This document shows, one piece after another, positions 1-7,291 of a DNA stretch of 34,249 nt. This DNA is from an uncultured Methanofollis sp. Its GTDB lineage: Archaea > Halobacteriota > Methanomicrobia > Methanomicrobiales > Methanofollaceae. A program made the translations under genes and the position numbers. Position 1 is the stretch's first letter, and the number at the start of each line of letters is the position of its first letter. The DNA is taken from NCBI RefSeq assembly GCF_937919355.1, contig NZ_CALFSA010000171.1, positions 1-34,249 on the forward strand. Reading direction: 5' to 3'. The notes under the pieces were generated by a model. It made no database searches and had not been told where the DNA came from. It saw only the letters and a program-made list of their open reading frames with translations.

Positions 1-177
1 AACCTGCTCTTCCACCTTGAAAAACTGGAAAATGCCGGCCTTATCTCCCAGAGGTACGAGCGGGGCGAGTACGAACTCACCGCCTCAGGGTACCTGGTCC
101 TCCGGGGCATCGCCCGGATCTCTGCGTCCCTGTCTGGCTACGGTGCGGAGGCCGGAGACGCAGACAGAAAGATATAA
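1..177 (+). CDS. Winged-helix (ArsR-like) transcriptional regulator, C-terminal part
   Basis: The window opens inside an open frame that runs 58 codons to a TAA at 175-177. It begins with LLFHLEKLENAGLISQ, followed by a short basic/acidic wing and ELTASGYLVLRGI. This is the pattern of the recognition helix and beta-wing of ArsR/MarR-like winged-helix proteins (an H-L-x-x-L-x-x-A-G-L helix, then a wing ending in L-T). The last 20 or so residues are polar and probably disordered. The N-terminal part lies outside the window, so the ligand and target cannot be judged. It ends 26 bp before the methanogenesis marker gene on the same strand and could be co-transcribed with it. Seen: the motif and the frame. 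Inferred: the DNA-binding role. Confidence 0.6.
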   Translation, partial: NLLFHLEKLENAGLISQRYERGEYELTASGYLVLRGIARISASLSGYGAEAGDADRKI

Positions 178-203
178 ACAATTCAGGAGGAGAGATTAGA
201 TTC

Positions 204-1706
204 ATGTGCGCCCGCTTTCTGGACCGCTTTTTCAAACCTAAGCCATATATCGTGGAAAGCATCCCGCCACCCTCGATCTCCCACGGCGCCGGGATGACGG
301 TCCCTGAATACAAGACCAGGCCGTACTTCATCGTCGCATCGGTCGAGATGGGGAACACAACGACGAAGTGCATCCTCACCGGGACCAACCTCGACACCGG
401 CATGACCTATGTCATCAACAAGACGGTGAAGATGAGCCGCGACGTCAGGCGGCCGAAGCCCGGAGAGGAGACCTTCGGCGCGACCCTCGACGGCACAGAA
501 CTCACCCGCGAGTCCGTCACCGAACTGGTGCGTGACACCCTCCTCGAGTGCCACAGGGAGGCGGGCCTCTCTATCAAGGACGACCTCGACTTTGTGGTGC
601 GGAGCACCGGCGTCGTCGCCGCCATGGACTCCCCCGACCAGGTAGGGGAGTTTGTCATCGCCCTCGCCAATGGGTGCCTTGCAGCGGGCGTCCCGCCGAG
701 GAAGATGACGCCCCCGATGTCGAAGGAGAACCTCACGAAAAAACTCCAGAACTACAGTTTTGCCGACAAGGTGGTCTTTGTCGGGGCGGTCGCCGGCGTG
801 ATCCCCCCTGTCGGGAGTTCAGGGGTCGAGATGGTCGCCAACGAGATGGAGGGCGAACTTGCGATGGCCGGCATCAAGGAAGGCGCAAAGAGCACGCCGG
901 TCGACTTCCGCAACCCCTGCATCTCGATGGACTTCGGCACGACCCTTGACGGCAGGATCACCTCCGACGTCGACCCGAAGGCCGAGAACCCCTTTGCCCA
1001 GACCATCGGGAACTTCTGCGGCCTTGCGGGGGCGGTCCCCGATGCTATCGTCAGGGGGACAGGCCAGGTCGAGGGGAGGACGGGTACGGCCCTCGACATG
1101 TTCGGGGACAAGAGTGTTGTCGAAGGGCTGTCGCGGTTCGGGAGGAGTGCGGCAATCATCGAGGACTATGTCGAGCAGGCGCACCGCCACATCGACATCA
1201 GGGTCGTCCCGCCAGACCGCGACCGTTTCGGCCGTGTGCCGGTCAACGCAAAGGTCGCCCACGACTCAGGAGTCGCCCTGATCGGGTGCGACGTCGGTGT
1301 GAACGGGAGCGAGACCGGAGCACTCAATACGATCGGCGCAGAGATCTATGAGAAGTACGGCAAAGGGTTGCTCGCCGACGTGATCGACCACGTCTGCACG
1401 AGAATGGCCCTCAGGCTCATCGATGTCGCGGTCGAACACAACATGGTTCCGGAAAACGCCTCCATCGGTTTCACCGGACGGGCGGCGATATCGGGGAGAA
1501 AACCGCAGTACATCCTTGACGGGATCGCCGAGCGCGGCCTCTTCAAAGACCCGCAGAACCACGTGGTCTTTGTGGACGACGGGCTTGCACGCGGCGCCGC
1601 CCTGATGGGGCGGTGCATGAACTCCCTCGGCAAACCGAAGAACCCCCTTGGCGGCGTGAGGGGCGGGCCGTGCATCATGGGCCGGCGCATCAAGGTAGGA
1701 AAGTGA
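204..1706 (+). CDS. Methanogenesis marker protein 14 (ASKHA-like)
   Basis: A 500-residue protein recognised as methanogenesis marker 14, a family restricted to methanogens whose biochemical role I cannot state. Residues 44-58 (ASVEMGNTTTKCIL) look like the phosphate-1 loop of acetate-kinase/Hsp70/activase-type ATPases. A second such strand-loop is at about 241-252 (SMDFGTTLDGRI), and glycine-rich ISGRKPQ and VDDGLARGAALMG segments lie near the C-terminus. No signal peptide or membrane segment is visible. By analogy with other ASKHA activases it may help activate a methanogenesis enzyme or cofactor, but that is inference. The ATG at 204 is preceded by AGGAGG at 185-190, a somewhat long spacing of 13 nt; no closer in-frame start fits better. 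The small gene at 1717 follows after 10 bp, so the two form an operon. Confidence 0.8.
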   Translation: MCARFLDRFFKPKPYIVESIPPPSISHGAGMTVPEYKTRPYFIVASVEMGNTTTKCILTGTNLDTGMTYVINKTVKMSRDVRRPKPGEETFGATLDGTELTRESVTELVRDTLLECHREAGLSIKDDLDFVVRSTGVVAAMDSPDQVGEFVIALANGCLAAGVPPRKMTPPMSKENLTKKLQNYSFADKVVFVGAVAGVIPPVGSSGVEMVANEMEGELAMAGIKEGAKSTPVDFRNPCISMDFGTTLDGRITSDVDPKAENPFAQTIGNFCGLAGAVPDAIVRGTGQVEGRTGTALDMFGDKSVVEGLSRFGRSAAIIEDYVEQAHRHIDIRVVPPDRDRFGRVPVNAKVAHDSGVALIGCDVGVNGSETGALNTIGAEIYEKYGKGLLADVIDHVCTRMALRLIDVAVEHNMVPENASIGFTGRAAISGRKPQYILDGIAERGLFKDPQNHVVFVDDGLARGAALMGRCMNSLGKPKNPLGGVRGGPCIMGRRIKVGK

Positions 1707-1716
1707 GGAAAATCCC

Positions 1717-1953
1717 ATGGCAAAAGAAGAACTCTATGATCTGGTCATCCCGCCGGGTGTCCCGAGAAGCGTGATCAGGGACATCATCGGCAAGTACGAC
1801 GTCGAACTGGTTGACAGCCCGCAAAGGCTCTCCTTTGCAAACATGGACGGCGACATACGAAACCTCCTGGCCTTCCGCGGCAAACTGGACGTCGTCCAGA
1901 AAGCGGAAAAGGACATGATCGCGCAGGTCAAGGCATTCATCGACACCGACTAA
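1717..1953 (+). CDS. Conserved small protein next to methanogenesis marker 14, function unknown
   Basis: A 78-residue acidic cytoplasmic protein starting MAKEELYDLVIPPGVP, with a GAGG Shine-Dalgarno sequence just before the ATG and a start 10 bp after the marker-14 stop. It is predicted to mix helix and strand (LVIPPG, DVELVD, AFRGKLDVVQKAEKDMIAQVKAFI), with no cysteines, no transmembrane segment and no motif I recognise. Tight coupling to marker 14 suggests a partner or regulator of that protein. I do not recognise the family and assign no function. The codon use and GC content match the neighbours, which supports a real gene. Confidence 0.7.
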   Translation: MAKEELYDLVIPPGVPRSVIRDIIGKYDVELVDSPQRLSFANMDGDIRNLLAFRGKLDVVQKAEKDMIAQVKAFIDTD

Positions 1954-1965
1954 CTCTTTTTTTGC
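1954..1965 (+). terminator. Poly-T terminator after the marker-14 operon
   Basis: A run of seven T follows the stop at 1953 almost immediately (CTCTTTTTTTGC). Archaeal RNA polymerase terminates at oligo-T tracts with or without a hairpin. The position directly behind a two-gene operon fits. Confidence 0.55.
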
Positions 1966-2348
1966 AGGGCGGGCAGGGCGCACCAGGAGATCCGCCCGGA
2001 CGGGGAAACATTCGATTTTTGGATCGGAGATACCGGCCCCACACCGGGAGACTACGTGGGAAATCAGAGATTTTCTTGTGCTCACTCCGTTCGCACAGCG
2101 AAGGTCTTCGACCTTCTCGACGCCCTCCGGTCGTTTCCCCGGGCCCCCGCTCAGGATATCCCATCGAATGTGTTCTTCGAAGACTGGATGGTCTTTTGCC
2201 CCCGGACAGCGCTTCTGTTTCTTTACTCCTTTCGGTCGTCCTCCAGATCAGGACTGACCCCGGGCAGAGAGAGAGCAGAGATCCTGAGATAAGAGGTTGT
2301 CGTCCCACCCTCCTGTCATGAACCTGACAGGTATCGAGAAATTCTGAT
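1966..2348. repeat. Non-coding, hairpin-rich intergenic region, possibly a dispersed repeat
   Basis: About 380 bp lie between two operons that point toward each other, with no convincing gene. Open frames of 78 and 119 codons exist, but they lack a ribosome site and have arginine/serine/proline-rich translations typical of GC-rich non-coding DNA. The stretch holds several self-complementary elements: GAAGGTCTTCGACCTTC at 2100-2116 (7-bp stem, 3-nt loop) and TCTTCGAAGA at 2174-2183. Such decorated spacers are often dispersed repeats or structured RNAs, but only a genome-wide comparison could show that. Confidence 0.35.
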
Positions 2349-2357
2349 TAAAAAAAG
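2349..2357 (-). terminator. Poly-T terminator of the carS-pyrE-purD-argF operon
   Basis: Seven A in a row on the plus strand (2350-2356) give a T7 run on the minus strand about 40 nt after the argF stop. This is a typical archaeal intrinsic terminator. Confidence 0.5.
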
Positions 2358-2392
2358 ATGCACCGGGATCGCACCGAAGTGCAACCCTGTTC

Positions 2393-3301
2393 TCACCGGA
2401 TCAGTGTGACGAGAAGCGCCTTCTGCGCGTGGAGGCGGTTCTCGGCCTGGTCCCAGACAATGCTCTGCGGCCCTTCCAGCACATCTTCGGCGATCTCCTC
2501 GCCGCGGTGGGCGGGCAGGCAGTGCATCACCACGGCGTCGGGTTCGGCACGCGCCACGACGTCGGAGGTGATCGTATAGCCCTGGAAGGCCCTGAGGCGC
2601 TCTTCCCGCTCGGCCTCGTTGCCCATCGAGACCCAGACGTCGGTGTAGAGGGCATTGGCATCCTTCGCCGCCTCTTCAGGCGTGGCAAAGAAGGCGACCT
2701 TCGCACCCCGCGCTCTGGCTTCCTTCAGGGCGGCGGCATCGGGTTCATACCCCGGCGGGCATGCGATCCGCAGTTCCATCCCCGTGTAGGCCGCGGCGAT
2801 GAGCATCGAGTTGCAGACATTGTTCCCGTCGCCGATCCATGCAAGCCTCAGGCCATCGAGTGAGGAGAAGCGTTCGCGCAGCGTCAGAAGGTCGGCAAGC
2901 ACCTGACAGGGATGGGCGATGTCAGAGAGGCCATTGACGACCGGCACCGACGCATACTTTGCAAACTCCTCAAGCGTGCTGTGCTTGTAGGCCCGGATCA
3001 TGATGGCCGAGACATACCGGGAGAGCACACGGGCCGTGTCCCTGAGCATCTCGCCCCGGCCGAGCTGGAGGTCGTGGGGGTTGAGGAAGAGGGCATGGCC
3101 CCCGAGGTCGTGCATCCCTGCCTCGAAAGAGACACGGGTCCGCGTCGAGGCCTTCTCGAAGATCATGGCGAGGCTCTTCCCGGTCAGGAGGGTGTGAGGA
3201 GTACCTCTGGCCCTGAGCGCCTTGAGCCTCTCGGCCTCGTCAAGGATCTCCTCTATCTCGGCTGGTTCTGCATCCAGAAGCGTTAAAAAGTCCTTCTTCA
3301 T
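2393..3301 (-). CDS. argF: Ornithine carbamoyltransferase
   Basis: A cytoplasmic enzyme of arginine synthesis that transfers the carbamoyl group of carbamoyl phosphate to ornithine, giving citrulline. At 302 residues it has the normal family length. Signature motifs are present: the carbamoyl-phosphate loop STRTR (residues 52-56), HPCQ (130-133), the ornithine-side segment DGNNVCNS, the SMG loop (here SMGNE), and HCLPAHRGEEI near the C-terminus. The HCLP motif and the SMG loop favour ornithine over aspartate as the second substrate, which separates it from aspartate carbamoyltransferase. Its ATG overlaps the purD stop by 4 nt (ATGA), so translation is coupled. It is the last gene of the carS-pyrE-purD-argF operon. 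Confidence 0.95.
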   Translation of the reverse strand: MKKDFLTLLDAEPAEIEEILDEAERLKALRARGTPHTLLTGKSLAMIFEKASTRTRVSFEAGMHDLGGHALFLNPHDLQLGRGEMLRDTARVLSRYVSAIMIRAYKHSTLEEFAKYASVPVVNGLSDIAHPCQVLADLLTLRERFSSLDGLRLAWIGDGNNVCNSMLIAAAYTGMELRIACPPGYEPDAAALKEARARGAKVAFFATPEEAAKDANALYTDVWVSMGNEAEREERLRAFQGYTITSDVVARAEPDAVVMHCLPAHRGEEIAEDVLEGPQSIVWDQAENRLHAQKALLVTLIR

Positions 3302-4590
3302 CGTATCGCCTTCATGTGCGCAATCCTCTTCTCAAGGATGGAGGTCTTGCCGATATCGTGGCGGTACCACACACCGCCCTTCACTGACGCAGCCGCCTTC
3401 TCGGCCTTTGCCTCGGCCTCTTCAAGGTTGTCGCCGAGGCCGACGAAGGCCATCGCCCGCGAGGTGAGGGTCGTCAGTTTCCCGTCCTTCTCAGCGACAT
3501 TTGCGTAGTAGAGCAGGGCGTCGCCATAGTCCCCGACCTCGATCGGCGCCCCCGCGACAGGCGCAGCAGGATAACCCTGCGGCACGAGGTACTTGCAGAC
3601 CGTTGCCTGCTTTGCAAAGTCCACATGAGCAGGCGAGAGCGTCCCGTCGATGATACGGCAGAGGACCCCGGCAAAGTTGCTCTGGAGGAGGGAGAGGACA
3701 TTCATCGCCTCGGGGTCGCCGAAGCGCGAGTTGAACTCCACAACCTTCGGGCCGTCCCGCGTGTTCATGAATTGACCGTAGAGTATACCGCGGTACGGCT
3801 GGCCCTCGGTGTTCATCGCCGCAACAGTGCTCCGCATGATCTCAAGGGCATCGCGGTAGTCTGCCGGAGAGACAAAGGGCAGGAGATGGTCTTCAAGGGA
3901 ATACGTGCCCATCCCACCAGTGTTCGGGCCTGTATCCCCTTCGTACGCCCTCTTGTGGTCCTGGACAAGGGGCATCGGCACCAGGTGGTTCCCGTCTACG
4001 AAGGCCTGGAGGGTGAACTCCTCACCGATAAGACGTTCTTCGAGGACGATACCGTCGCGGAGGGTGCGTGCATATTTCTTCGCACCCTCACGGTCCACCT
4101 GCTCGCCCATGACCCTGACACCCTTGCCACCGGTCAGACCGATCGGTTTTATCGCAAGGTCGCCGTCATAGACGTCGATATAGTCGCAGGCCTCTTCAGG
4201 GTCGTGGAAGACGCGGTAGTGGGGACACCCGGCGATGCCGTGCTTCTCCATCATTGCGCGGCAAAACGCCTTGTCTGTCTCAAGCCTGGCCGCCAGCCGC
4301 GTCGGTCCGACGCAGGGGACTCCCTGTTCCTGGAGGGTGTCGGCAATGCCGGCCTCAAGTGGTGCCTCGGGACCGATGATCGCAAAGTCGACACCACTCT
4401 TCTTTGCAAAATCAGCAACGGTTCTTACATTGGTCTCTTTTTCCAGGAGGATACTCTCAGAGAGAGACGCAATGCCGGGGTTCCGCCGGGCCATCGCCGA
4501 ATATATTTTTACACCACTGTTGCAGGATAGGGCACGTACAATAGCGTGCTCCCGGCCGCCACCGCCCACAACAAGAATCTTCATGTCCAT
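3298..4590 (-). CDS. purD: Phosphoribosylamine-glycine ligase (GAR synthetase)
   Basis: Catalyses ATP-dependent joining of phosphoribosylamine and glycine, the second step of purine synthesis. The 430-residue chain has the family architecture: an N-terminal Rossmann-like glycine loop (VVGGGGREHAI, residues 7-17), an ATP-grasp core with KPIGLTGGKGV, the NTGGMGTYS segment, and the metal-binding EFNSRFGDPE near residue 290, then the C-terminal B-hairpin domain. The start at 4590 has a GAGAGG ribosome site about 8 nt upstream; a second ATG two codons later is possible. It overlaps argF by 4 nt and begins 26 nt after pyrE. Confidence 0.95.
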   Translation of the reverse strand: MDMKILVVGGGGREHAIVRALSCNSGVKIYSAMARRNPGIASLSESILLEKETNVRTVADFAKKSGVDFAIIGPEAPLEAGIADTLQEQGVPCVGPTRLAARLETDKAFCRAMMEKHGIAGCPHYRVFHDPEEACDYIDVYDGDLAIKPIGLTGGKGVRVMGEQVDREGAKKYARTLRDGIVLEERLIGEEFTLQAFVDGNHLVPMPLVQDHKRAYEGDTGPNTGGMGTYSLEDHLLPFVSPADYRDALEIMRSTVAAMNTEGQPYRGILYGQFMNTRDGPKVVEFNSRFGDPEAMNVLSLLQSNFAGVLCRIIDGTLSPAHVDFAKQATVCKYLVPQGYPAAPVAGAPIEVGDYGDALLYYANVAEKDGKLTTLTSRAMAFVGLGDNLEEAEAKAEKAAASVKGGVWYRHDIGKTSILEKRIAHMKAIR

Positions 4591-4616
4591 ATTATATGCC
4601 TCTCCCCCATAAATGG

Positions 4617-5129
4617 TTACAGGTTCATCATCTCTGAGGCCGTCGTCAGGGGGACAAGGGATATACCCTCCTGTGCAAACGCATCCGATGCCCCGCTCTC
4701 CCGGTCCACGACCGAGGCCACGGCAACGACCGTTGCTCCCGCATCCCTGAGCACTCTGACCCCGAAGAGCGCGGACCCACCTGACGTGGTGACGTCCTCG
4801 ACAAGGAGGACCGCCTTCCCCTTCACGTCGCCAATGACAAGATCGCTCTTGCCGTGGTCTTTCTGTTCCTTCCTGATGATCGCGTACGGCTTACCTGATG
4901 CAAGCGACGTGGCGACCGCCAGGGGTACCGCACCCACCGCGACGCCTGCGACGACGTCGAACGTGAACTTCCCTGCAAATGCCTCCCCGATCCTGCGGAG
5001 GAGAACGGGGTCGGTGATCGCAGTCTTGATGTCGAGATAATACGAACTCCGTGCGCCGGATGCCAGGACAAAGTCTCCGATTTCAATGGCGCCGTGGTCC
5101 TTGAGCAGTTCTGCAATTTCTTTTACCAT
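4617..5129 (-). CDS. pyrE: Orotate phosphoribosyltransferase
   Basis: Makes orotidine 5'-monophosphate from orotate and PRPP in pyrimidine synthesis. The 170-residue protein carries the PRPP-binding signature VLLVEDVTTSGGS (residues 107-119), the catalytic lysine-rich loop RKEQKDHGKSD (86-96), and an N-terminal segment LASGARSSYYLDIK (22-35), the usual orotate/phosphate region. The ATG at 5129 is chosen because homologues start with this helix; the frame stays open far upstream but only as a shadow of carS. The first bases overlap the carS stop by 7 nt, implying translational coupling. Confidence 0.93.
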   Translation of the reverse strand: MVKEIAELLKDHGAIEIGDFVLASGARSSYYLDIKTAITDPVLLRRIGEAFAGKFTFDVVAGVAVGAVPLAVATSLASGKPYAIIRKEQKDHGKSDLVIGDVKGKAVLLVEDVTTSGGSALFGVRVLRDAGATVVAVASVVDRESGASDAFAQEGISLVPLTTASEMMNL

Positions 5130-5686
5130 GGTACTTTCTTCACTCCGATGAGATACCCGATGATGTTCGCAGCACGGTGAAGGAGGGGCGTGAGAATGAG
5201 AATCCAGATAAAGACCCCGAGAGTCACATTCTCCATAAACCAGTCGTACTGGAAGACGATAAGGAGACCGAGAGACCCGACGACAAGGTCGTACTGGTCG
5301 GCGATGAGCCATTCCTCTCCGCTCTCCTTTCCAAGTCGCCTTTTGACAAAACTTTTTGCCATATCCCCGAGAAGCGCCCCGAAGGCAAGGATGCACACGG
5401 TGGTCAGCGTATGCGCCGGGAGGGAGGTGAACCCGAAGGCGTCCCTCGCCACAATCTGGGCGATACCGACAACGACACCGCATGCGACCCCAAGGACAAA
5501 ACCCCTCCAGGTCTTACCGTCCCCGAGGACCCTGCGGCCATCGCTCCAGGTCTTACCCATGTCAACCGGCGTACCTCCGCCAAGGGCGGCAGCGGCTGAA
5601 TTAGGTACATAGGCGGGTAGCATGACCCAGATCGCCGCGAGCAGGCATGATATAATCAGATCGATAATAATAATTATCCGCCCCAC
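5123..5686 (-). CDS. carS: CDP-archaeol synthase
   Basis: An integral membrane enzyme that activates unsaturated archaetidic acid with CTP to give CDP-archaeol, the branch point to archaeal phospholipid head groups. The 187 residues hold about five hydrophobic segments. Conserved cytidylyltransferase-like motifs are DGKTWRG (56-62), GDMAKSFVKRR (107-117) and DQYD (130-133). The start is a GTG with no clear Shine-Dalgarno sequence upstream. The tandem 19-bp repeat begins two bases upstream and contains TATA-like AT stretches, so the message may have almost no leader. It heads the operon with pyrE, purD and argF. The divergent gene at 5818 encodes a probable tetraether synthase, the next type of modification of the same lipids. 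Confidence 0.9.
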   Translation of the reverse strand: MGRIIIIIDLIISCLLAAIWVMLPAYVPNSAAAALGGGTPVDMGKTWSDGRRVLGDGKTWRGFVLGVACGVVVGIAQIVARDAFGFTSLPAHTLTTVCILAFGALLGDMAKSFVKRRLGKESGEEWLIADQYDLVVGSLGLLIVFQYDWFMENVTLGVFIWILILTPLLHRAANIIGYLIGVKKVPW

Positions 5687-5817
5687 AATTTCTACTTAGG
5701 TTTAAAATTTCTACTTAAGTTTAAATCTTATTTCGCTCTAAACATTGAGTCACTACTGTATAACACAGGTAACCAATATATGAAACGCTATTGTAAAGAT
5801 ATGCCGGTGGATGAGAT
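5687..5817. promoter_or_regulatory. Shared divergent control region of carS and the tetraether synthase gene
   Basis: A 131-bp AT-rich spacer between divergent genes. Two tandem copies of a 19-bp unit lie at 5688-5706 (ATTTCTACTTAGGTTTAAA) and 5707-5725 (ATTTCTACTTAAGTTTAAA), with one mismatch. The second contains the palindrome ACTTAAGT. The rightward gene has a TATA-like AATATATG at about 5775-5782, which would place its transcription start near 5803, 15 nt before its ATG. The repeats sit where the carS core promoter should be. Repressor binding is therefore plausible, but it is inference. Confidence 0.6.
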
Positions 5818-7290
5818 ATGCTTCTGAAAAAAACCAAGAGTCTTTGCCCTGTTTGCAAAAGGGTGCTCGAAGCAGACATTTGCGAAGAGGACGGGAAAAT
5901 CTGGATCTCCCGCACCTGTCCCGACCATGGAGAGGCAAAACACCTCTACTGGTCTGATGCGGAGATGTACAGGCGGTTCGATGCATTCGAGGAGATAGGA
6001 AACGGTGTCTCCAACCCCCAGAACGAGACCTGCCCGGAGACCTGTCCGGGCAACTGCGGTGTTTGCCCGGACCACAAGTCGAGCACGCTCCTTGCCAACA
6101 TCGACCTGACAAACCGTTGCAACCTCCACTGCGATTTTTGCTTCGCCAATGCCCGGGCCTGTGGATTTATCTATGAACCCTCTTTCGACGAGGTCGTCGG
6201 CATGATGAAGATGCTCAGGAACGAACAACCGGTCCCCACGCCGGCGGTCCAGTTCTCGGGCGGCGAACCGACAATGCGCGATGACCTCTTCGATCTCATC
6301 AGGAAAGCAAAGGAACTCGGGTTCTCGCAGGTCCAGATCGCAACGAACGGGATCAAGATCGCGCATGACCCCGCGTACGCGCAGAACCTCAAGGAAGCCG
6401 GCCTGAGCACTGTCTACCTCCACTTTGATGGTGTCAGCCTGGAGACGAACCCCATCCTTCAGGCAAGCCTGAATGCCGTGAAAAACTGTGCGAAAGTTGG
6501 TCTCGGTGTCGTGCTCGTCCCGACAATCATCAACGGGAGGAACGACCATGAGATCGGCGCGATCCTCAGGTTTGCCGCAGACCGCGTGCAGGTCGTGCGG
6601 GGCGTCAACTTCCAGCCCGTGGCCTTCACCGGTGCCGCAAGCGAGGACGACATCAAAAGAGAGCGTATCACCATCCCGGACCTCGCCGAGAAGATCGAGG
6701 AGCAGACCGGCGGCATCATCAAGAAGAGTTACCTCTACCCCGTCCCCTGCGTCGTGCCGATCTCCGACCTCGTCGAAACGTATACAGGAAAACCGCAGGT
6801 CAGGTTCACCACCCACCAGCACTGCGGCGCCGCCACCTATGTCTTTGTGACCGAGGAAGGACTTGTCCCGATCAACGAGATGGTCGATGTCGACGGCTTC
6901 TTCGATGCCATCAGGACGATGACGGACAGGCTGAAGAATGGCGGGACCATCAACAAGTACCGGGCACTCATCGAGGGCGTCAAAGACATGAGTGTCTCTG
7001 CATCGAACGGTGAACACGGGAGTACGGCACGGTTCTGGACGCTCCTCGGGAAGACGCTTGTATCCCAGAACTTCGACGCCCTGCGGGACTTCCACTGGAA
7101 CGCCCTCTTCATCGGCACGATGCACTTCATGGACAACTACAACTACGACATCAGCCGTGTCCAGCGCTGCTGCATCCACTATGCCACGCCGGACGGCAGG
7201 GTGATCCCCTTCTGCACGTACAACTCAGGGCCGGTGTACAGGGAAGAGGTCTGGAAGAAGTTTGCCCGGCCCCTCCCGAAAGAGGAGTGA
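5818..7290 (+). CDS. tes: Radical SAM protein, probable tetraether lipid synthase (Tes/GDGT-MAS family)
   Basis: A 490-residue iron-sulfur radical SAM protein. The N-terminus has CPVC (C10, C13) with C22 and C34, resembling a rubredoxin-like metal site. A cysteine cluster follows at C72, C76, C80 and C83. The radical SAM triad CxxxCxxC is C101, C105, C108, and the SAM-binding GGEP is 148-151. More cysteines near the C-terminus (HQHCGA, QRCCIHY, PFCTYN) could hold further clusters. This layout matches the family of M. jannaschii MJ0619, known to join the phytanyl tails of two archaeal lipids through carbon-carbon bonds to give tetraethers. The divergent carS supports lipid work. Other radical SAM activities are possible; only lipid analysis would prove it. 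It converges on the next gene with a single base between stops. Confidence 0.8.
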   Translation: MLLKKTKSLCPVCKRVLEADICEEDGKIWISRTCPDHGEAKHLYWSDAEMYRRFDAFEEIGNGVSNPQNETCPETCPGNCGVCPDHKSSTLLANIDLTNRCNLHCDFCFANARACGFIYEPSFDEVVGMMKMLRNEQPVPTPAVQFSGGEPTMRDDLFDLIRKAKELGFSQVQIATNGIKIAHDPAYAQNLKEAGLSTVYLHFDGVSLETNPILQASLNAVKNCAKVGLGVVLVPTIINGRNDHEIGAILRFAADRVQVVRGVNFQPVAFTGAASEDDIKRERITIPDLAEKIEEQTGGIIKKSYLYPVPCVVPISDLVETYTGKPQVRFTTHQHCGAATYVFVTEEGLVPINEMVDVDGFFDAIRTMTDRLKNGGTINKYRALIEGVKDMSVSASNGEHGSTARFWTLLGKTLVSQNFDALRDFHWNALFIGTMHFMDNYNYDISRVQRCCIHYATPDGRVIPFCTYNSGPVYREEVWKKFARPLPKEE

Positions 7291-7291
7291 A

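Noticed and set aside
2056..2292. 78-codon open frame in the spacer after the marker-14 operon
   Set aside because: No ribosome site, arginine/serine-rich composition, and hairpins within it; better explained as non-coding or repeat DNA.
4617..5483. 288-residue version of PyrE
   Set aside because: The added N-terminus is the reading shadow of carS, with arginine- and proline-rich sequence. The 170-residue form has the full enzyme.
5788..7179. 463-codon minus-strand frame opposite the radical SAM gene
   Set aside because: It mirrors the third-position GC bias of the real gene. The plus frame carries the CxxxCxxC motif and family features.
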